Part shown: positions 8,233 through 13,063 of the stretch, in pieces
Layout: every line of letters starts with the position of its first letter
Numbering within the stretch: position 1 is the first letter of the stretch
DNA from: Asterionellopsis glacialis
Taxonomy: Eukaryota; Bacillariophyta; Plagiogrammaphyceae; Rhaphoneidales; Asterionellopsidaceae
DNA: 13,063 nucleotides
NCBI GenBank assembly: GCA_014885115.2
Contig: WKLE02002036.1
Location: forward strand, 1 to 13,063
Direction: 5' to 3'
Notes under the pieces: generated by a model
Told to the model about the DNA's origin: nothing
The model's database searches: none
The model's input: only the letters and a program-made list of their open reading frames with translations
Program-made: the position numbers and the translations under genes

Positions 8233-8250
8233 CAGTAATTTGCAACTAAG
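8233..8250 (+). repeat. hAT-BC 3' terminal inverted repeat
   Basis: CAGTAATTTGCAACTAAG is the reverse complement of the 5' TIR at 5042-5059 with one mismatch. It is followed at once by the 8-bp target duplication. Confidence 0.88.
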
Positions 8251-8258
8251 TCTTGGTA
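8251..8258. repeat. 8-bp target-site duplication of hAT-BC, copy 2
   Basis: TCTTGGTA matches 5060-5067 exactly in reverse complement. In element orientation both ends of hAT-BC are flanked by the same octamer, so the two ends belong to one insertion event although they now point the same way on the plus strand. Confidence 0.88.
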
Positions 8259-8717
8259 GCTGCAACACAAGATTGATTGCAAATATCTAACATAGTTTCC
8301 AAATTACAATCACTACACCTCTTACAAACACAGTTATCTGTAGTGAAAGAACAGCAATTGTTACTAGGAAGGACAAAGTTGTTTTGTGTATTATTATACA
8401 CAAACTCCTTGTCATCTTCATCCAATTCTTCAGATGATGATTCAGAAATATTACACTTTGAATCATCATCATCAAGAATGACATACTCAGACCTGCCAAG
8501 TGTCCATTGGATCCTTCTTCCCTCTCTGTTTTGGCATTTATTCTGTCTCCAGTACCTTCTGATATGATTTCCCTTAGCAGGTAATTTGAAACTACTGGTG
8601 TATCTGCTGGGGTTACAGAAGTAACACGATCACTAGTACAAGCCAATGAATGTGTCCTACAGCTTCTGTAAATGCTGATGGTAAATTACATGTATTATTT
8701 GGAGTGGTGGTTTCCAT
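8251..8717 (-). pseudogene. Mutator-like transposase, N-terminal part, broken
   Basis: A minus-strand ATG at 8717-8715 opens METTTPNNTCNLPSAF. A shift near 8650 leads to a frame with DRVTSVTPADTPVVSNYLL, and another near 8540 to RIQWTLGRSEYVILDDDDSK, an acidic Ser/Glu stretch, and a Cys-rich segment (NCVCKRCSDC, ICNQSC). The last codons, VAATK, end exactly at the hAT target octamer. Placing 5068 onward after it continues in the same frame as INIDCLFFKKK and on into the C-terminal part. The Cys pairs resemble the N-terminal zinc-binding region of this transposase type. The start choice is tentative because the frame is broken twice. Confidence 0.65.
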
Positions 8718-8914
8718 TTTGCTATGAACAAAAAACTAAATAGAACATGAATATGAATGTAGTTGGAATGAATGCAAAATTCTTGATTTTTAATTCCTTG
8801 ATTCTTAATTCGGGTAACTCATCAAGATACAAGATTAATTGGTACAATACCAGAAACATGATTGATTGTCAGATTACACCCAATACATGCTTGATTTTTG
8901 GATTATACTTCAGA

Positions 8915-8939
8915 TTATACTAAAATCAATTTAGTATAA
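8915..8939. repeat. Perfect 10-bp-arm inverted repeat
   Basis: TTATACTAAA (8915-8924), loop ATCAA, TTTAGTATAA (8930-8939). AT-rich. It could be a remnant of a small inverted-repeat element, but no matching target duplication was seen. Confidence 0.7.
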
Positions 8940-9017
8940 GGCTAAATATTTCATTCAATAGTAACCAAGTTATTTGTAAGAGTAAAAAAAATTAATATTT
9001 GTCATTGCTAAGAATTG

Positions 9018-9130
9018 AATATTTCAATATTTGACATTGCTATTGTAACCATGTTATTATTAGATGTTGAATATTTCAATATTCAACATCTCAATAGCAA
9101 CCAAATTTTGATTGACTAACAAATATTTCA
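9018..9130. repeat. Degenerate 52-bp tandem repeat
   Basis: Units starting with AATATTTCA occur at 9018, 9070 and 9122, exactly 52 bp apart. An outlying related unit lies at 8945, 73 bp before the first. Unit interiors share a motif like CAATAGCAACCA in direct or altered form (CAATAGTAACCA at 8955, TATTGTAACCA at 9041, CAATAGCAACCA at 9092). Only the leading block is well conserved. Confidence 0.55.
9037..9100. repeat. Compound hairpin within the tandem repeat
   Basis: Inner perfect 13-bp arms: AGATGTTGAATAT (9062-9074), loop TTCA, ATATTCAACATCT (9079-9091). A second arm pair, TTGCTATTG (9037-9045) and CAATAGCAA (9092-9100), nests outside it, with a 16-nt bulge on the left only. It could form a long bulged hairpin. 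Confidence 0.7.
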
Positions 9131-9151
9131 ATATACTACCTCTCTTTGATA

Positions 9152-9510
9152 CTATGTGTTTTTAACATAGAAATATTTTACACTTTGCACCAATGTTTTA
9201 TTGTTGTATATGTATATTACTGAAATATTTGATTGTTGTGTTGCACCAATGTGGAAGCTTGTAATTTGACAGTAATTGTTATAGTATTTGAGTTTGAGGA
9301 GTTTAGTGATAGGTAATAAATTTTTAACAGTCATGGTAATCTTTTTTGCTTTATAGCCAACCTTGCAAAATGGTGATGTTTGCGGTACCAATTTCTTGAC
9401 ACACAGCCATTTTAAACTAGCAACCATTGGTATGGTTCCATGCAGAAGCTCCTTGCACATAGAACTGCACCAGTGATTAGTTGGGTTTGGTAGCTGTGTA
9501 AAGAGAAATC
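9152..9510 (-). pseudogene. Doubtful minus-strand coding remnant
   Basis: An open frame to 9152 reads CKELLHGTIPMVASLKWLC and then a Lys-rich stretch. It can be extended upstream in frame to about 9500 (LPNPTNHWCSSM). There the sequence TTTCTCTTTACACAG looks like a good 3' splice site. The composition of the first 60 residues looks protein-like; the rest is typical of AT-rich noise. I do not recognise a family. It may belong with the remnant at 9703-9930, which reads in the same direction. Confidence 0.25.
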
Positions 9511-9702
9511 AGTTCCGTAAAATGGTATGTTCCCAAAAAAAATAACACACAAAATTACTAGCTTTGATTAATTGGATTTTAAAATATTCTGTCACAGCTC
9601 AGTACTGGACTGGCCCACTTAATTCTGAAAAAACTCATTATTTCTATAAAAGTATTTTGATTCAGTTGTACATTATATTTAATGCTACTAATTTTTTTAT
9701 AC

Positions 9703-9930
9703 TTAAAGAACTACTTTCTCAATAACACGTGATACCATATCCAATGGTACCATCCTCTAAACACTTCTTACATTAATGCCATCTTCAATCAAAACATTAC
9801 ATTCATGTACTACAGATTTCTCTTTTGACACCCATTCTTTGTACAGCATGTGACTAAATTCCATTTTATCATTCTTACCATGAGCTAATCTTCACAAACA
9901 CCCAAATGGTATTTTTTCAACTGGCCTGAT
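9703..9930 (-). pseudogene. Doubtful decayed coding remnant with two stops
   Basis: A single minus-strand frame reads RPVEKIPFGCL, stop, RLAHGKNDKMEFSHMLYKEW, SKEKSVVHECNVLIEDGINV, stop, RMVPLDMVSRVIEKVVL. The two interruptions are a TGA and a TAG, both reachable from sense codons by one transition. The mixed composition suggests a former coding exon, perhaps of the same gene as 9152-9510. The family is not recognised and the evidence is composition only. Confidence 0.25.
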
Positions 9931-9940
9931 CTACACTCCC

Positions 9941-10360
9941 TGTAGGACACTCTTGAGGATGGCTGATTGATGTGGGGATAAGCAGACAGACTCCAAAGAA
10001 TCTTTCTCTGACTCTTAAATTATTTACTTCTGACTCAGATGTTCTCTATCATAAACTAACTCTTTAAACTAGCTCATAATTTCATCACCAAATAAAAGTC
10101 TTCTTTTCTTTTTTGTGTTGATTGTCTGATTGTTGTGTTGTGCAACCATTGACACTAGCAACATAGAGCATAGTAACGTTACTCCCTCTTTCAGAGGTAA
10201 TTAACTTCAAAACATAAAAACTTCCTACTCCTCTAATAAGTTTCAGAAGAAAGCTCAGGAGTTGAGTCAATAGCAGACTCTGCTGTATCTTCCTGAAATC
10301 CCTTTCTTGAAAACAAAGAAGGAGAGATCAAAGTAGAAAGACGACAACAAGGATGTGTAC
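9941..10360 (+). other. Possible 5' LTR or leader of the gypsy element
   Basis: This precedes gag without coding content on the plus strand. TGTAGGACACTC at 9941 could be an LTR start, and CAATAGCA at about 10268-10275 a possible end, but no second LTR exists in the window to test this. No clear tRNA primer-binding site was recognised. A small perfect hairpin (AGCAGA-C-TCTGCT) lies at 10272-10284. Confidence 0.25.
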
Positions 10361-11154
10361 ATGACCATCAAGGTCCACATCAATCCCTCTGACAAAAGTT
10401 CAGATTCTGAGACCATTGAAAAGAGAGTGAAACATTTTGAAGATGGATCCACTGCAGAGTGGATCCAATGGAGGGTTGAGTTTGCTGATGTTGAGCAGGA
10501 TTACCCCCTCACCAAAGCCTCATCCAAAACCTCCATGGCGTTGACCCTTTTGAAGGGCAGAGCAAGGCAGCTGTTCCAAGCCGCCAATGCCAACCGCCAG
10601 AGCAAAAATTCAACCCTCAAGAAACCAGCTCAGAAATATCCTGAAGCTCTCTTTGAACTGGTACTATTTTCTCCCTTAGGCACTCAGCAAGGTGCCAGAA
10701 GACTTACCTTCAATATCACTTGGCTATGACCAGTGACTTCACATTGCAAGAGATTGTCATGAGGCTTAGGCAGTTGAATGAATATTTGCCATATTTGCTG
10801 TTGGATCACAATGGTGAAAACATTCAAAAATTTGACAACGACAAGCTTGTGGACATCTTGGATATAGCAAAAACACTTAAGTGGTAATCCACCCTACTTT
10901 CTAACAACCTTGGTCCTCACAATCTCTTGTGGGAAGATACTGTGGACTACTTTGAGAAACTAGAGGTTTGCAACAACATTGATCATGAATTCTCTAAGTC
11001 TGAAAAACCTTCAAAGCCCAAGGAAAATTGCAAGTGTGAACATCTGGAAAAGAATTGCAATCACAATAACAACAGGAACAATCAAAAGCACCAGCACAAC
11101 CGCAAGTGGTGTAGCAACTGCCATATGCTTGTTCAAACTATCAAAAGAAACTAA
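10361..11154 (+). pseudogene. gag: Gypsy gag-like protein, frameshifted
   Basis: ATG at 10361 starts MTIKVHINPSDKSSDSETIE. EWIQWRVEFADVEQDYPLT and LTLLKGRARQLFQAA are characteristic of retrotransposon capsid domains. The frame is lost near 10690 and resumes from about 10698 as TYLQYHLAMTSDFTLQEIV and MRLRQLNEYLPYLL. It has one TAA at 10885-10887, and ends at 11154. The tail is Asn/His/Lys-rich and holds KWCSNCHM, a half zinc knuckle (C-x2-C) with the following His and Cys lost. Gag would form the particle shell and bind RNA. About 265 codons remain. The assignment rests on pattern and on position just before the RT. Confidence 0.65.
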
Positions 11155-11405
11155 GAAAAAGAAATGTAAAGTGCAGTACAAATTGGATTCTTCATCTGAG
11201 AACAAAACAAGCTCGTACTTTACTCAACATAGTATTTACACAAACTGTCCACTGGTAAGGTTACAAACTACCAATGAAACACTGCAACAAGTTTTCAAAC
11301 CCTGAACGTGCAGAAGCAATCTACCACATGGCCGTCCAGCCATCTGTTAAGGAAGCGGTAGTTATGCAAATCATCAATATTAGATGCTAATTATGAAAAA
11401 GTTGA
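11155..11405 (+). other. Degenerate gag-pol spacer
   Basis: No frame here shows an aspartic protease active-site motif. A plus-strand frame through 11305 continues a Lys/Ser-rich stretch without recognisable features. This is the site where protease and the start of pol should lie, so an internal deletion is inferred. Confidence 0.4.
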
Positions 11406-12345
11406 TTTAGGCAAGGCCACCAAACATTGGAAACATATAACAAACAAAACACAATGCTTAAGTGTCTACCAAAATACCCACAAGCCTTTAAAGGCAGGCT
11501 CAGCACACTTAAGATCAAACCAGTTATGCTAGAAATAGGACCTGATACAGAACAATATCACACCAAGCCATTCCCAGTACCATGCTCCTTAGAAGGGACT
11601 GCTAAATGGGAAATCACTAGGTTAGAATCAATAGGCATTTTAGAAAAGAACCAAGACAATGAATGGACAGCTCCCACATTTGTTGTACCAGAGAAAACAG
11701 GCGATGTACATATTGTAACCAACTTTCATAAACTCAACAAGGTAATTCAGAGGAAACCATTCCTGTTACCAAAAATAGCTGACCTACTACAAAAACTAGA
11801 TGGATTTCAATATGCAACTGTGATTGACCTAAGTATGTGTTACTATCACATTCTATTAGATACAAAATAACAGGAACTATGCAGTACAAATCTACCATGG
11901 GGTAAATACAGGTACAAATGCCTACCTAAGGGTATTAAGAACAGCCCTGATATCTTTCAGAAAATCATGAATGATATTCTAGGCTACTTAGAATTTGCAC
12001 GGGCATATATAGACGATATTTTAATAACGTCAAGTGCAATGTTAGAAGAACAGGTTGCCAAAGTTGATGTGGTACTAAGCTGCCTTTCAGAAGCTGGTTT
12101 TGTAGTAAATGTTAACACATACCATTTTGCCATGGACCAGATTGATTATCTAGGCTACTGGCTAACTCGCAATGGTATCCAACCACAGCATAAGAAAGTG
12201 AAGCAATACAGCGTTTAGAGCCTCTTAAGACTAATCGCCAATTAAGGAAATTCTTACGCATGATTAACTACTATGGCGATATGTGGCGAAGAAGAAGTCA
12301 CATCCTAGCCCCACTCACGGCCATGATATCAAACAAGGCCAAATT
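11406..12345 (+). pseudogene. pol: Gypsy reverse transcriptase, broken
   Basis: The frame is open from 11406, after a TGA. Order of motifs: YHTKPFPVPCSLEGTAKWEI; GILEKNQDNEWTAPTFVVPE; VTNFHKLN (the usual Asp is Asn); ATVIDLSMCYYHI with the first catalytic Asp at 11826-11828; TAA at 11868-11870; then in the same frame LPWGKYRYKCLPKGIKNSPD, YIDDIL with the catalytic Asp pair at 12012-12017, and IDYLGYWLTRNGIQP. A one-base deletion at about 12200 (AAAGTG|AAGCA) ends the frame at 12218. Shifting by one restores AIQRLEPLKTNRQLRKF and then INYYGDMWRRRSHILAPLT up to about 12345. RNase H and integrase are absent. Catalytic Asps survive, but one stop and one frameshift make it inactive. Confidence 0.88.
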
Positions 12346-12488
12346 TGTATGTTCAGTCCTGACATGAAACTGAGAGATTTCATTACCACAATTCATGTTG
12401 GTTTTATGGACAAAAAAAAGTGTCACTTTGAGTCAACATTCACCCTTCATCATAGTATGTTTAGCATTATAAAAAGCCAGCCCATATC
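12346..12488. other. Short non-coding stretch
   Basis: This lies between the broken end of the gypsy RT and the end of the minus-strand gene piece. A plus-strand frame through 12498 shows no family features. The retroelement 3' boundary lies here but no LTR or target duplication marks it. Confidence 0.4.
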
Positions 12489-13063
12489 CTATTTTTGAGT
12501 GATGCAATCATTTGAAAAACAGTCTGTTGGGAATAAACCTCTAAGATGTTTTCAAGTGAACAAAATTAAGAGAAAACAAATTACAACTTTGTAAACCAAA
12601 ATTAATAAATTATAGCATTTACCTTTTGATACCATGGTTCCTGTATTTTTGAGCCAAATTTTTGGCAAAAGTTCCTTTGTCCATTTTTCCTTGTTCCCAA
12701 TCTGTTTTTTGTAACATGAAAAGGACTAGTTCCTGAATACTATACTGCACATCTTATCTAAGAATATTAAGAGCAGTCTTTGCAATTTTCTTGTATGCAT
12801 GCCAAAGGTCTCTTGGATTCACATTTTTTGTGTTTGTGTTTGTCAGATGAGAAAGAACTCTTCTTCTAAATATATGTTTGTTACTTAAGTCTTCAAATTC
12901 TTCAGCGGACTTAATAAATTTAATATAATGAAAAATAGTATAATTTATGTACCTTCTGATCTGTGCTTTGATATCTTCATCTACTCCAACTGAACTATGA
13001 GAACTTGACAAGTTGGCTAATAATTGCAGTTTTTCTGTCTGCACCATCAGAGTGGAAACCCAC
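12489..13063 (-). pseudogene. Unrecognised gene piece with one probable intron
   Basis: Minus-strand frame open from the window edge: VDEDIKAQIRRYINYTIFHY, IKFIKSAEEFEDL, NVNPRDLWHAYKKIAKTALN. A TAA at 12754-12756 interrupts it, but the same frame continues with YSIQELVLFMLQKTDWEQGK, TFAKNLAQKYRNHGIK. It then meets AAAAG|GTAAAT, a good donor, at 12623/12622. A pyrimidine-rich tract and CATCTTAG acceptor end at 12541. Removing these 82 nt rejoins the frame as GLFPTDCFSNDCITQK and a TAG at 12491-12489. Composition and splice signals argue for a real, perhaps recently broken, host or transposon gene. The family is not recognised and the 5' end is outside the window. If the TAA is an assembly error, it could be intact. 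Confidence 0.45.

Larger units (their letters stand above)
6765..8250 (+). mobile_element. hAT-BC element, 3' part
   Basis: This begins at a sharp junction with the Mutator piece (upstream bases have no match in the sister segment) and ends at the 3' TIR 8233-8250 and TSD 8251-8258. It carries the 111-bp duplication at its start, the acidic insert, the dimerisation-like domain, the C-terminal extension, and a 3' subterminal region with GGTAAT motifs and a perfect hairpin. It completes the 5' part at 3017-5059. This side was not inverted. Confidence 0.8.
8718..9151. other. Non-coding, hairpin- and repeat-rich stretch
   Basis: No coding signal. It lies upstream of the Mutator start and would contain that element's 5' flank or TIR, but no partner end survives to define one. 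It holds the inverted repeat at 8915-8939 and the 52-bp tandem repeat with its hairpin, listed separately. Confidence 0.55.
10361..12345 (+). mobile_element. Ty3/gypsy retrotransposon remnant
   Basis: Gag and reverse transcriptase remnants lie in the expected order on the plus strand. A recognisable protease, RNase H, integrase and any 3' LTR are missing. The gap between gag and RT (11155-11405) is too short and has no Asp-protease motif (DTG/DSG). The RT side breaks off shortly after the connection region near 12345. The element is therefore deleted internally and truncated at its 3' end. The RT connection motif and gag style recall stramenopile, especially diatom, gypsy elements. Confidence 0.8.

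Noticed and set aside
3017..8250. The two hAT-BC parts as two unrelated truncated insertions
   Set aside because: They share an exact 8-bp flanking octamer, complementary TIRs and a common frameshift, and they restore the Mutator frame when joined. Two independent insertions would not do this.
8915..9130. CRISPR-like array
   Set aside because: Repeat units are degenerate, contiguous and few, with no unique spacers or cas genes, in a eukaryotic transposon context.
12283..12498. 71-codon plus-strand open frame after the RT
   Set aside because: It overlaps the true RT connection region in another frame and has no recognisable features of its own.
1237..12756. Reassigned stop codons (an alternative genetic code)
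   Set aside because: TAA, TAG and TGA all occur in frame, at positions where sister copies have Gln or Trp, alongside many frameshifts. Ordinary decay explains this better.

Overview
The window reads as a decayed, repeat-dense stretch of an AT-rich nuclear genome. No intact protein-coding gene, rRNA or tRNA is visible. Three classes of eukaryotic transposon are present: a BED-finger/DUF659-type hAT, a Mutator-like element and a Ty3/gypsy retrotransposon. The RT connection region (RQLRKFL..INYYGDMWRRRSHILAPLT) and the gag style resemble those of diatoms and related stramenopiles. I infer a microalgal, most likely diatom, genome, but this rests on recalled family resemblance and not on a search.

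Layout. 1-580: AT-rich, no gene. 581-1027 (-): fragment of an unrecognised gene. 1033-3016 (+): hAT copy A, truncated at its 3' end. 3017-5059 (-): 5' part of a second hAT element (hAT-BC). 5060-6764 (+): C-terminal part of a Mutator-like transposase. 6765-8250 (+): 3' part of hAT-BC. 8251-8717 (-): N-terminal part of the Mutator-like transposase. 8718-9940: non-coding hairpins and a 52-bp tandem repeat, plus two doubtful minus-strand coding remnants. 9941-12345 (+): truncated Ty3/gypsy element (possible leader or LTR, gag, RT). 12489-13063 (-): an unrecognised gene piece with one probable 82-nt intron.

The central result is a reconstruction of 3017-8717. The two hAT pieces end in matching 18-bp terminal inverted repeats (5042-5059 and 8233-8250, 17/18 identical). 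In element orientation both are followed by the same 8 bases, TCTTGGTA (8251-8258, and reverse-complemented at 5060-5067). Eight base pairs is the hAT target-site duplication length. With the hAT and one 8-mer removed, the Mutator reading frame runs on without a shift from the minus-strand N-terminal piece into the plus-strand C-terminal piece. The pieces were therefore once one hAT inserted in one Mutator gene. A single later inversion of 3017-6764 (about 3.75 kb) explains the present order. It left a 111-bp inverted duplication (3017-3127 and 6765-6875, 103/111 identical by eye), one copy at each breakpoint, as expected from staggered breaks.

Sequence of events inferred: Mutator-like element present; hAT-BC inserts into it (8-bp TSD); hAT-BC transposase acquires a frameshift; inversion copies that frameshift into both 111-bp repeats; all parts decay by point mutation. 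No CRISPR array, toxin, defence or metabolic system is supported, and I do not claim an undescribed functional system. The interest lies in the recorded rearrangement history and in the architecture of the hAT family.
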